9,085 nucleotides of DNA. Origin: Oscillospiraceae bacterium. GTDB lineage: Bacteria; Bacillota_A; Clostridia; Oscillospirales; Oscillospiraceae. The position numbers and the translations under genes are program-made. Where the stretch lies: assembly GCA_015068175.1 (NCBI GenBank), contig SVLA01000084.1, forward strand, positions 1 to 9,085, written 5' to 3'. Each line of letters starts with the position of its first letter. The first letter of the stretch is position 1. Below, in pieces: positions 1 through 6,331 of this stretch. Under the pieces are notes generated by a model. That model did no database searches, was not told the DNA's origin, and saw nothing but the letters and a program-made list of their open reading frames with translations.

Positions 1-1
1 C

Positions 2-373
2 GTTTACGTCATCTCTTTCGATCCTGCCAAGCACAAGATCTCTCTGGGCTACAAGACCGCTGAGATGAATCCCTGGAACCAGTTCATGACCAACTACGCT
101 GTGGGTGATGTTGTCACCGCGAAGGTCGTGAAGCTGATGACCTTCGGCGCTTTTGCCGAGATCCTGCCCGGCGTTGACGGCCTGATCCATATCTCCCAGA
201 TCGCTGACCGCCGCATCGGCAAGCCTGAGGATGTTCTGACCGAGGGTCAGGAAGTCCAGGTCAAGATCACCGAGATCGATGCCGAGCACAAGCGTATCTC
301 CCTGTCCATCCGCGCTCTGCTGGAGCCCGTGGCTGAGGAGACTGTGGAAGAGGACGAGGAAGTTTCCGAGTAA
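2..373 (+). CDS. S1 RNA-binding domain protein, C-terminal part (30S ribosomal protein S1 or IspH-S1 fusion)
   Basis: This is the 3' end of a gene that begins before the window; 123 residues are visible. The first 18 or so residues are the tail of one S1 (OB-fold) repeat, ending in a KISLGYK-type strand. A complete S1 repeat follows at about residues 33-102, with the hallmarks GDVVTAKVVKLMTFGAFAEI, GLIHISQI and KRISLSIRALL. The last 20 residues are strongly acidic and rich in Glu, a usual S1 tail. Such repeats bind mRNA on the 30S subunit. In many Clostridia the S1 repeats are fused behind IspH (HMBPP reductase of the MEP isoprenoid pathway). The visible part cannot separate that fusion from plain RpsA. 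The codon bias is strong and regular, which fits a highly expressed gene. The stop is followed directly by an intrinsic terminator. Confidence 0.88.
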   Translation, partial: VYVISFDPAKHKISLGYKTAEMNPWNQFMTNYAVGDVVTAKVVKLMTFGAFAEILPGVDGLIHISQIADRRIGKPEDVLTEGQEVQVKITEIDAEHKRISLSIRALLEPVAEETVEEDEEVSE

Positions 374-391
374 TCACCTATAAAGTGCATG

Positions 392-431
392 AGATCGTGC
401 TGGACTTTGTTCCGGCACGATTTTCTGTTTT
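392..431 (+). terminator. Intrinsic terminator after the S1-domain gene
   Basis: A 10-bp stem (394-403 with 412-421, one G-U pair) encloses an 8-nt loop, and a T-rich run lies at 421-431. Weaker pairs can extend the stem outward to 392. It lies 18 nt after the S1 stop codon and separates that gene from the TIR gene. Confidence 0.8.
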
Positions 432-444
432 ATGCGGAAGCGGG

Positions 445-473
445 TTGCAATTGCGGTGGTTTAGTGGTATATT
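445..473 (+). promoter_or_regulatory. Probable sigma-A promoter of the TIR gene
   Basis: A -35 TTGCAA (445-450) is separated by 17 nt from a -10 TATATT (468-473). A TG dinucleotide at 465-466 makes it an extended -10. Transcription would start near 480. It lies between the S1 terminator and the TIR start codon, so the TIR gene appears to open a new transcript. The hexamers match consensus in 4/6 and 5/6 positions; no experimental support is available. Confidence 0.55.
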
Positions 474-520
474 TAGGAAAAACTCCTGGGGCATTTTGCC
501 GCAGGCGGGGGAGGGATTTG

Positions 521-1528
521 ATGTCTCGCTATTTGGGGATCGAGCCGGTAAACAGCGGTCCGTATTACTTTGTCAGCTACAACTCCGAGGATGTGGATCG
601 GGTATCGGCCTATGTGAAAATCATGGCACGGTACAACATTCCAATGTGGTATGACCACGGATTGAAAACCGGCTGTGAATGGCAGGAGGATATTGCCAAC
701 CACATTCAAAACTGCGAAGGCGTTATTCTGTTTTTGACCAAGAAGATCTTCACCAAGGAACAGTCCTTTGTTTACACGGAATATGAAATGGCCAAGAACT
801 ATTTCGATAAGAAGATGTACATCATCCTCCTGGACGAGTTTGACAAGAAAGATATTCCCAACAAGTATCTTTCCTGGTGGATCGAGCTTCAGCATATCCA
901 ATCCATTTCCTGTCTGACAGAGGAATCCTTCCTCAATTCCATGGAGCGGGTCATGGAGGACATCGGTTACTCCAACGACCCCCGGATCAACCTGGAGAAG
1001 ATCCGCAAAAAGATCGAGGAGCTGGACGAGGATCACCGAAAAGTGTTTATTGAGGAATATCTGCAGTTCATGAGCCGCAATGAGGAAATCTCTGCTAAGG
1101 CGAAGTTCTATGCGGAGCTGGTGTGTTCCGGGGCGTTGCGGAATTCCCGGTCTGAGGATCAAGGAATCTTCGGCAATCAAGATAAATTCCGGATCGGAGA
1201 GACGGAACTGTATTTTGATATTAAGACCGTGTGGCTTTCCTTCCATGTATTTGACCCGGAACGGATCGATGTCTATCGGAACGGAGAGCGGATCTTTGTC
1301 ATTGGCGGCCTGCTGAACAGCCGCATCATCCTGGAATACTATGACAGCCGAAACGATCAGCTCTTTGTGTGCTACGAAACAGTCACCATCCAGGAGGCCA
1401 ATGCCTATGAGGCGGCGGAGCGCCGTGGAGAGGACTACGCCTATCGGACCAATGTGGGCGTTTTGGTGATCCGGGATCCCCAAGGCGCAGCCAATTGCAG
1501 TCTGTTTAAGGATCTGGTGATCCTTTGA
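521..1528 (+). CDS. TIR-domain protein with an unrecognised C-terminal domain
   Basis: The protein has 335 residues. Residues 14-105 form a TIR domain: strand A YYFVSYNSED (15-24), the BB-loop region MWYDHGLKTGCEW (42-54), the strand VILFLT (68-73), and SFVYTEYEMA (82-91). In that last motif Glu87 sits where the catalytic glutamate of NAD-cleaving TIR domains is found. A charged helical linker (about 155-190) leads to a region of about 140 residues, rich in predicted strands, that I do not recognise. There is no signal peptide or membrane segment. The ATG at 521 is chosen because GGGGGAGGG lies 5 nt upstream; longer in-frame starts would run through the terminator and promoter. The gene looks more AT-rich than its neighbours and is followed 25 nt later by the Dabb gene. 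Bacterial TIR proteins commonly degrade NAD+ or make cyclic ADP-ribose signals in anti-phage defence, but no partner effector (SIR2, SAVED, STAND or similar) is visible here. Fold call is solid; enzymatic activity and role are inferred. Confidence 0.85.
   Translation: MSRYLGIEPVNSGPYYFVSYNSEDVDRVSAYVKIMARYNIPMWYDHGLKTGCEWQEDIANHIQNCEGVILFLTKKIFTKEQSFVYTEYEMAKNYFDKKMYIILLDEFDKKDIPNKYLSWWIELQHIQSISCLTEESFLNSMERVMEDIGYSNDPRINLEKIRKKIEELDEDHRKVFIEEYLQFMSRNEEISAKAKFYAELVCSGALRNSRSEDQGIFGNQDKFRIGETELYFDIKTVWLSFHVFDPERIDVYRNGERIFVIGGLLNSRIILEYYDSRNDQLFVCYETVTIQEANAYEAAERRGEDYAYRTNVGVLVIRDPQGAANCSLFKDLVIL
1508..1525 (+). other. Hairpin over the 3' end of the TIR gene
   Basis: A perfect 7-bp inverted repeat (AAGGATC at 1508-1514 and GATCCTT at 1519-1525) with a 4-nt loop overlaps the last TIR codons and abuts the TGA. 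No T-run follows, so it is not a convincing terminator. It could stabilise or partly attenuate the transcript between the TIR and Dabb genes. Confidence 0.35.
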
Positions 1529-1553
1529 AAATCATGATTACGGAGGAAAGAAT

Positions 1554-1838
1554 ATGGTCAAGCATATTGTGGTGTATACGCTGAAGGAAGGCGTGGATAA
1601 GGCGCTGGCGGTGCAGACCGTGGCGGAGCATCTGGAACCCCTGGTGGGGAAGATCCCGGGCCTGATGAAAATGGAGATCCGGGCCTGTTTCCAGGGCGAC
1701 ATGGATTACTGTCTGTATTCGGAATTTGAGAGCCGGCAGGCATTGAAGGATTATGCGGTCCACCCTCTGCATCTGGAGGCCAAGGGCCATTTCCATCATT
1801 TTATTCAGACCCGCATTGCGGCAGATTTTGAGGTGTAA
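1554..1838 (+). CDS. Dabb-family (stress-responsive A/B barrel) protein
   Basis: This 94-residue protein is a complete single Dabb domain. It opens with VKHIVVYTLKEG, the typical first strand with its conserved histidine. A helix over the HLEPLVGKIPGL region, the DYCLYSEFES strand and the closing HFHHFI segment follow. Dabb proteins form small dimeric ferredoxin-like barrels. Most have no known reaction, although a few relatives are cyclases or bind small phenolics, so no substrate can be named. The start is supported by GGAGGAAAG about 4 nt upstream. The gene ends 3 nt before the ACT-domain gene, which argues for co-transcription and perhaps translational coupling. A link to the ACT/UPF0210 pair is inferred from position only. 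Confidence 0.85.
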   Translation: MVKHIVVYTLKEGVDKALAVQTVAEHLEPLVGKIPGLMKMEIRACFQGDMDYCLYSEFESRQALKDYAVHPLHLEAKGHFHHFIQTRIAADFEV

Positions 1839-1841
1839 GAT

Positions 1842-2111
1842 ATGAAAGCGATCGTAACGGTTGTAGGTAAGGACCGGGTGGGCATTATTGCCGCGGTTTG
1901 TGTAAAGCTGGCGGAATTCAATGTAAACGTGCTGGACATCAGTCAGACGGTCATGCAGGGCTACTTTACCATGATGATGGCTACGGATGTTTCCGCCTGC
2001 TCCATTCCCGTGGCGGAACTGTCCGCGAAGATGGAGGAAGTGGGCAAGGAGATGGGCCTGTCCATCCGTGTGCAGCGGGAGGACATTTTTGAGGCCATGC
2101 ATCGGATCTGA
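1842..2111 (+). CDS. ACT-domain protein, UPF0237 family
   Basis: This 89-residue protein consists of one ACT domain. It begins with the signature KAIVTVVGKDRVGIIAAV, followed by a helix and FNVNVLDISQTVMQGYFTM, and closes with a second helix and strand. ACT domains bind amino acids or similar small ligands, usually as dimers, and pass on an allosteric signal; this subgroup is often annotated as GcvR-like. It stands alone, without an attached enzyme domain. The UPF0237 gene is usually found directly in front of a UPF0210 gene in Firmicutes, as here (9-nt gap), so the protein is probably the regulatory partner of the next gene product. Its ribosome binding site overlaps the end of the Dabb gene. 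Ligand unknown. Confidence 0.9.
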   Translation: MKAIVTVVGKDRVGIIAAVCVKLAEFNVNVLDISQTVMQGYFTMMMATDVSACSIPVAELSAKMEEVGKEMGLSIRVQREDIFEAMHRI

Positions 2112-2120
2112 GGTGGAGCT

Positions 2121-3479
2121 ATGCTGAATCAGAAAGATATTTTGGCTACCCAGGATATGATCGACAAACGGCATCTGGATATTCGCACCATCACCATGGG
2201 CATTTCTCTGCTGGATTGCGCCGACCGGGACATTGGGGTGTGCTGTGAGAAGATCTATGCCAAGATCACCCGGTGCGCCCGGGATCTGGTGAAGACCGGT
2301 GAGGATATTGAGAAGGAATTCGGCATCCCCATCGTCAACAAGCGGATCTCCGTGACCCCCATCGCCCTGGTGGCGGCGGCTTGCGAGGCAGAGTCCTATG
2401 TGCCCATCGCCCAAACCCTGGATGCGGCGGCCAAGGAATGCGGTGTGAATTTCATCGGCGGTTTTTCGGCTCTGGTGCAGAAAGGCTGCACGGAAAGCGA
2501 TTGGAAGCTGATCCGGTCCATCCCCGAGGCCATGAAGGCAACGGAACGGGTCTGCGCCAGCGTCAATGTGGGTTCCACCAAGGCGGGCATCAACATGGAT
2601 GCGGTGGCGGAAATGGGCCGGATCATTAAGAAAACGGCGGAGATCACGGCGGACCGTGACGGTTTGGGGTGCGCGAAACTGGTGGTATTCGCCAATGCGG
2701 TGGAGGACAACCCCTTTATGGCTGGTGCGTTCCACGGTGTGGGCGAGCCGGAATGCGTGCTGAATGTGGGCGTTTCCGGACCTGGCGTGGTATACCATGC
2801 CCTGCAGAGCGTCAAGGGACGGCCCTTTGACGTGGTGGCGGAGACCATCAAGCGGACGGCCTTCCAGATCACCCGGATGGGTCAGTTGGTGGGCAATGAG
2901 GCGTCCCGGCGGCTGGGGGTTCCCTTCGGCATCGTGGACCTGAGCCTTGCGCCGACCCCGGCGGTGGGGGATTCCGTAGCCCGGATCCTGGAGGAAATGG
3001 GACTGGAAACCGTGGGCATCCACGGCACTACGGCGGCATTGGCCCTGCTGAATGACGCGGTGAAAAAGGGCGGCGTCATGGCATCCAACCATGTAGGCGG
3101 CCTTTCCGGCGCGTTCATCCCGGTGTCCGAGGATGAGGGCATGATCGCCGCCGCAGAAAGCGGCGTGCTGACGCTGAACAAGCTGGAAGCCATGACCTGC
3201 GTTTGCTCCGTGGGATTGGATATGATCGCTGTGCCGGGAGATACAAATGCGGCTACCATTTCCGCCATTATTGCGGATGAGGCGGCCATTGGCATGATCA
3301 ACAGCAAAACCACGGCGGTCCGCATTATCCCGGCCCCGGGGAAAACCGTGGGTGACCGGGTGGAAATGGGCGGCCTGCTGGGCAGTGCGCCGGTGATGCC
3401 GGTGTACGGTGAATCTTCCGTAGAATTTATCGCCCGGGGCGGCCGGATCCCGGCACCGATTCAAAGTTTGAAGAACTAA
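2121..3479 (+). CDS. UPF0210 / DUF711 (PFL-like) family protein
   Basis: The product has 452 residues, the usual full length of this family. Recognisable blocks in order are [13 protein letters not shown] (about 21-33), [56 protein letters not shown], a long run around [20 protein letters not shown], and a C-terminal [19 protein letters not shown] followed by [16 protein letters not shown]. Family members are sometimes annotated as pyruvate formate-lyase-like, and I recall that structures have been solved. No reaction is established as far as I know, and the glycyl-radical motif of true PFL is not seen. The protein is cytosolic, with no signal peptide. The start has GGTGGAG just upstream. Partnership with the preceding ACT protein is a conserved arrangement; the function of the pair is open. 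Confidence 0.92.
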   Translation: MLNQKDILATQDMIDKRHLDIRTITMGISLLDCADRDIGVCCEKIYAKITRCARDLVKTGEDIEKEFGIPIVNKRISVTPIALVAAACEAESYVPIAQTLDAAAKECGVNFIGGFSALVQKGCTESDWKLIRSIPEAMKATERVCASVNVGSTKAGINMDAVAEMGRIIKKTAEITADRDGLGCAKLVVFANAVEDNPFMAGAFHGVGEPECVLNVGVSGPGVVYHALQSVKGRPFDVVAETIKRTAFQITRMGQLVGNEASRRLGVPFGIVDLSLAPTPAVGDSVARILEEMGLETVGIHGTTAALALLNDAVKKGGVMASNHVGGLSGAFIPVSEDEGMIAAAESGVLTLNKLEAMTCVCSVGLDMIAVPGDTNAATISAIIADEAAIGMINSKTTAVRIIPAPGKTVGDRVEMGGLLGSAPVMPVYGESSVEFIARGGRIPAPIQSLKN

Positions 3480-3499
3480 GGCAGTTTCGGAGGAGCATC

Positions 3500-3898
3500 A
3501 TGAAAAAGAAATGGATCCTGGCCGGTGTGGCGGTGGGCCTGGTGGCGGTGGCTGTGGTGTTGGCGGTATTGCTGACCAAGGCGCTGTACCCCCATTGGAT
3601 CAACGCCGATCAGGTGGAGCGCATCAGCGTGTCCGGCGAGAGCTGCAGCCGGGAAAACGTGGAGCGTTTTGTGGAACTGTTCAACGGAGCGAAGTACAAG
3701 GGCGAGGACATCGGCTACGGCACCACGACGGAGTGGGGCGTAGGTGTCTACTTTACTGACGGAAGCTATTTTTTGATCCATGAATACGGCAGCTACAATT
3801 TTATGGTCAACCGCTATGAAGGCGCTGAAAGGGTGGAGACCTTTTTTATCAACAGCCGGGAATTGTATGAATTCCTGGACGGTTGGAGCCAGGAATGA
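3500..3898 (+). CDS. Small membrane-anchored protein of unknown function
   Basis: The product has 132 residues. Its N-terminus is MKKK followed by one hydrophobic segment at about residues 6-27, then a Tyr-Pro. There is no lipobox cysteine and no obvious signal-peptidase site, so it is most simply an N-in, C-out anchored protein. The remaining 100 or so residues form one compact domain: ADQVERISVSG, an ERFVELFNGAKYKG helix, GYGTTTEWGVGVYFTDGSYFLIHEYG strands, and a closing SRELYEFLDGW helix. The pattern resembles small secreted beta-rich domains of Firmicutes, but I cannot assign a family with confidence. A strong GGAGGAG site lies 6 nt before the ATG, and the gene starts 20 nt after the UPF0210 stop. 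It is the last gene before the terminator at 3943. Confidence 0.75.
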   Translation: MKKKWILAGVAVGLVAVAVVLAVLLTKALYPHWINADQVERISVSGESCSRENVERFVELFNGAKYKGEDIGYGTTTEWGVGVYFTDGSYFLIHEYGSYNFMVNRYEGAERVETFFINSRELYEFLDGWSQE

Positions 3899-3942
3899 GC
3901 AAAGCGGAAGCAAAGTTGAAGCAGGCCAGGGCGTAATAAGAG

Positions 3943-3981
3943 GACCGCAGTACCGAACAATGGTACTGCGGTCATGTTTTT
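3943..3981 (+). terminator. Strong intrinsic terminator closing the TIR-to-membrane-protein gene cluster
   Basis: A perfect 12-bp stem (3943-3954 with 3962-3973) has a 7-nt loop and is followed by a T run at 3977-3981. The other side lacks a T run, so it acts on the plus strand. It ends about 10 nt before the stop of the converging flavoprotein gene. Confidence 0.9.
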
Positions 3982-3991
3982 GGGTATGGAG

Positions 3992-5077
3992 TCATTTTTT
4001 GGCATAGGGATGGATGGCCTGGATGCCGCTGCGCATGATCAAACTGCGGGTGAAAGGAGTGCAGAGCAGGAAGCGCTTGACGGCCTTCAGCCGCAGTTTC
4101 AGCCGCAGGGAGCGGGTGTTTTTGCGGTAGAGTTTCAGGACGGCTTCCGGGGCGGTGCTTTCGGCAAAGGCGTCTGCCAGGACCTTGCCGCTGTACATGG
4201 CGCTGCTGAGACCCTCAAAGGAGCTGGCGCTGATAAAGCCGGCGGCTTCGCCCAGGAGAAAAACGGTGCCGCCGCCCACGCAGAAGTCCTGCATCACCCG
4301 GGGACTGGAAACCAGGCAGGCTTCCGTTTTTACCGCTTCGCCGAAGGAATTGCCCAGGAAGGCTTCCAGACGGGCCCGCTGTTTGTCGAAGGCCCGGCGG
4401 CAGCCCTGGGTCTTGAATGCGCCGCCGAAGATCACATAATTGGCTTTATGTATGGTCCAGGAGCAACTGTCGCTGGTTTTAGAGTCGAAAATGCAGGAAT
4501 AATAGGGCAGGCGCTGGCCCTTGTTTTCGAACCATTGCTGGATAGCCATGTACTGGACCTTCATGGGCTTGAAAAAGGTGCGCCGCACCACGGAACCGCC
4601 GCCATCGGCGCCTACGATCATCCGGGCGGCGATACACGACCGGTCATCGCCCTGCTGGACGGTGAGGAGGTGATGGTCCTCGGCGGAGGTGATCCTGGTG
4701 CATCGGCCCCTCAGGAGCTGAACGGAGGCCGGGACCAGGGAGAGCAGCCATTGGTCGAAGGCGTAGCGGTCCATGTTCAAATAGTGGCGCTGATAATAGC
4801 GCACCAGTTTTTGCCCGATATCGATGGTCTCTACGGCGAAGATCTGCGGATCTTCCAGGACACTCTTAGGCAGGACCAGGTCGAACCGGGCCAGCAATTT
4901 TTGGGCATCCGGCGCCAGAAGGCCGCCGCAGGGTTTGGCGGAGTCAGGGGACTGGCCGTCGATCAGCAGGATGGAAAGGTCCGGCCGGGCCTGGGTCAAT
5001 TCTTTCACAAAAACGGCGCCGGCGGGGCCTGCGCCTACCACGGCAATATCATATACGGTCTGTTTCTCTGTGGCCAT
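3992..5077 (-). CDS. FAD-dependent oxidoreductase, geranylgeranyl-reductase-like
   Basis: The product has 361 residues. The N-terminal dinucleotide-binding motif is GAGPAG (15-20) behind a hydrophobic strand, with the ribose-binding acid at Asp40. KPCGGLL (48-54) matches the Cys-Gly-Gly motif of geranylgeranyl reductases and their relatives. GADGGGSVVRR (156-166) and GEAAGFISASSFEGLSSA (276-293) are the second and third FAD-binding motifs. A W-T-I-H-K segment (207-211) stands where the family has its substrate-contact Y-x-W-x-F-P strand. Members reduce isoprenoid double bonds or oxidise other hydrophobic substrates; the actual substrate here is unknown. The ATG at 5077 is preceded by AAGGAG at a good distance. 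The frame stays open further upstream to about 5422, but that would run through a terminator and the neighbouring gene. It stands alone between two terminators and converges on the upstream operon. Confidence 0.88.
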   Translation of the reverse strand: MATEKQTVYDIAVVGAGPAGAVFVKELTQARPDLSILLIDGQSPDSAKPCGGLLAPDAQKLLARFDLVLPKSVLEDPQIFAVETIDIGQKLVRYYQRHYLNMDRYAFDQWLLSLVPASVQLLRGRCTRITSAEDHHLLTVQQGDDRSCIAARMIVGADGGGSVVRRTFFKPMKVQYMAIQQWFENKGQRLPYYSCIFDSKTSDSCSWTIHKANYVIFGGAFKTQGCRRAFDKQRARLEAFLGNSFGEAVKTEACLVSSPRVMQDFCVGGGTVFLLGEAAGFISASSFEGLSSAMYSGKVLADAFAESTAPEAVLKLYRKNTRSLRLKLRLKAVKRFLLCTPFTRSLIMRSGIQAIHPYAKK

Positions 5078-5117
5078 AACGCGCTCCTTTTGGACATTAT
5101 TTGGCGGAACTGAGGGT

Positions 5118-5146
5118 ATTATGACACAAAAACCGCAGAAAATCAA
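5118..5146 (-). promoter_or_regulatory. Possible promoter of the flavoprotein gene
   Basis: Reading the minus strand, TTGATT (5146-5141) and CATAAT (5123-5118) are spaced by 17 nt, about 40 nt before the start codon. The -35 would lie in the loop of the terminator of the upstream gene. The match is modest and is only suggestive. Confidence 0.3.
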
Positions 5147-5158
5147 TCTGCGGTTTTT
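5128..5158 (-). terminator. Intrinsic terminator after the rhomboid-like gene
   Basis: An 11-bp perfect stem (5128-5138 with 5148-5158) has a 9-nt loop. On the minus strand it ends in a run of T, and its sequence would also work on the plus strand. It begins 13 nt after the stop of the rhomboid-like gene and separates it from the flavoprotein gene. Confidence 0.82.
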
Positions 5159-5171
5159 GATGGGGGATATT

Positions 5172-6092
5172 TTATTGGACGTGTTCGTGGTTGGAGATAT
5201 GGTCCTCGCAGTAGCAATGGTAGCCCTGACAGCGGGAGCAGTAGCGGAATTCCAGATCGGGATCCGATACGTCGGTGCGGCCGCAGACGGTACAGCGGTG
5301 GGTATAGGGGGCCTTGACCGTAGCGGTGGTGGCTGTGTAGGAGCCGGCGGTGGGGAAGGGGACCACCTTGGGACCTTCGCTGGCCTTGGCCTTAGGCTTC
5401 TTCTTGAACAGCCGCCGGGCATTAAGCCGCCAGCTTACAGGGAAGACATTGACGATGTCCTTGCCGAAGAAGAGGAAGTAGTTGGCCAGGCTGATGACGG
5501 AAAACAGGTTAAACGGGAAGGAATAGGACAGCAGGCCGAACAAAACCACAGCCAGGTCGAAGATGGCAAAGATCCAGGCCTTCACCGGGATGATGAAAAA
5601 CAGCAGGAAGTGGGAATCAGGGTACAAGGTGGCATAAGCCAGGAACAGACTGGTGTTCAGATAACCCACATCGACCATGTAACTCAGATATGGGCTGTAT
5701 TCCGGGGGCAGAAAAGCGCCGAGGACAAGGGCATAGATATCCATCATCAGGATACCGCACAGGTAAAACAGATTAAACCGCAGGGTGCCCCAGCTATTCT
5801 CAATGGCGCTGCCAAGGGAATAATAGCAGATCAGACCCACGGCGGTCATCAAAAGGCTGCCCGCATCAAAGGTCAGCGCGTAGCTGAACAACCGCCAGAC
5901 CTGGCCCTGAAGGATCAGGTCCCGGTCAAAATACAGCCAGTCATACAGCAGCGTACTGTCGGTGAACTCTCTGAACAGATACACCAGAGCGCTGCCAAGG
6001 GTGATATACAGCATCAAATTGGGGATGCCCTTGTCACGGTGGCGGAAACAGAAGCGATCAAACCGGCTTCGCAGATTTTTCAAGTTGCTCAT
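5172..6092 (-). CDS. Rhomboid-fold membrane protein without catalytic dyad, with C-terminal zinc-binding tail
   Basis: The product has 306 residues. About six hydrophobic segments lie between residues 24 and 215. The segment GQVWRLFSYALTF, followed by YYSLGSAIENSWGTLRFNLFY, is the rhomboid/derlin signature (WR loop, then the Gly and Glu of helix 2). The GxSG serine motif is absent (GYLNTSLF is found instead), and the final helix has SLANYFLFFG without the histidine, so proteolysis is unlikely. A lysine- and arginine-rich linker (about 225-240) leads to a tail with CxxC (267/270), CxxC (285/288), then HCYC and a final His cluster (292-304), suited to bind one or two zinc ions. AGGAG directly touches the ATG at 6092, whereas an in-frame TTG at 6083 has 9-nt spacing, so TTG may be the true start. 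The gene has its own promoter and terminator. Function unknown. Confidence 0.8.
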   Translation of the reverse strand: MSNLKNLRSRFDRFCFRHRDKGIPNLMLYITLGSALVYLFREFTDSTLLYDWLYFDRDLILQGQVWRLFSYALTFDAGSLLMTAVGLICYYSLGSAIENSWGTLRFNLFYLCGILMMDIYALVLGAFLPPEYSPYLSYMVDVGYLNTSLFLAYATLYPDSHFLLFFIIPVKAWIFAIFDLAVVLFGLLSYSFPFNLFSVISLANYFLFFGKDIVNVFPVSWRLNARRLFKKKPKAKASEGPKVVPFPTAGSYTATTATVKAPYTHRCTVCGRTDVSDPDLEFRYCSRCQGYHCYCEDHISNHEHVQ

Positions 6093-6113
6093 CTCCTATG
6101 TCAGATTACACCT

Positions 6114-6141
6114 ATTGTACCACATTTCCGGAAAAAGTCTA
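6114..6141 (-). promoter_or_regulatory. Probable promoter of the rhomboid-like gene
   Basis: On the minus strand TAGACT (6141-6136) and TACAAT (6119-6114) are separated by 16 nt. The expected start near 6107 gives a very short leader of about 15 nt. It diverges from the metK promoter at 6175. Confidence 0.5.
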
Positions 6142-6174
6142 CTGTTGAATTGTAAACAAAATTTGCGAAAAGTA

Positions 6175-6202
6175 TTGACATTTGGCGGATTTTGAGTACA
6201 AT
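6175..6202 (+). promoter_or_regulatory. Promoter of the SAM riboswitch-metK transcript
   Basis: A perfect -35 TTGACA (6175-6180) is followed after 16 nt by TACAAT (6197-6202, 5/6 match). The start near 6209 places the aptamer at the very 5' end of the RNA, as usual for S-box leaders. Confidence 0.8.
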
Positions 6203-6222
6203 ATATTACGAACTGCATATAG

Positions 6223-6320
6223 CCTTATCAAGAGCGGTGGAGGGAACGGCCCGATGAAACCCGGCAACCTGTCTGGAAACAGATGTTGGTGCCAAATCCG
6301 GCGGCAAACGAAAGATGAGG
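6223..6320 (+). promoter_or_regulatory. SAM-I (S-box) riboswitch aptamer
   Basis: The leader shows the S-box core in order: CTTATCAAGAG, GGTGGAGGGA, the CGATGAAACCCGGCAACC block with its kink-turn, a TCTG/CAGA hairpin capped by GAAA, GGTGCCAAATCC, and a closing AAAGATGAGG. P1 is formed by 6223-6229 pairing with 6314-6320 (7 pairs, one G-U). The aptamer binds S-adenosylmethionine and, in this family, switches off transcription of methionine and SAM genes. Its place 73 nt before metK fits exactly. The terminator is listed separately. Confidence 0.95.
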
Positions 6321-6331
6321 ATTCGATATTA

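Noticed and set aside
389..520. Earlier in-frame start for the TIR gene
   Set aside because: The extension spans the S1 terminator and the likely promoter, while ATG 521 has GGGGGAGGG at 5-nt spacing.
473..1483. Open frame on the minus strand opposite the TIR gene
   Set aside because: No domain or ribosome binding site; the opposite strand carries clear TIR motifs.
1506..3464. Very long open frame on the minus strand opposite the Dabb, ACT and UPF0210 genes
   Set aside because: Its translation is rich in His, Arg, Gly and Pro with no recognisable domain. It mirrors three well-supported genes and is a codon-bias shadow.
2121..3479. True pyruvate formate-lyase
   Set aside because: The length is far below PFL (about 750 residues) and the glycyl-radical motif is absent; the sequence fits UPF0210/DUF711.
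3974..5113. Long open frame on the plus strand opposite the flavoprotein gene
   Set aside because: It overlaps the terminator at 3943-3981 and is antisense to a gene with three intact FAD motifs.
5078..5422. N-terminal extension of the flavoprotein frame
   Set aside because: It would cover a terminator and the end of the rhomboid-like gene, and is low-complexity Pro/Ala/Ser/Arg. ATG 5077 has a good ribosome binding site.
4824..6155. Long open frame on the plus strand opposite the rhomboid-like and flavoprotein genes
   Set aside because: It crosses two real genes and a terminator, with Gln- and Lys-rich translation of no family; a shadow frame.
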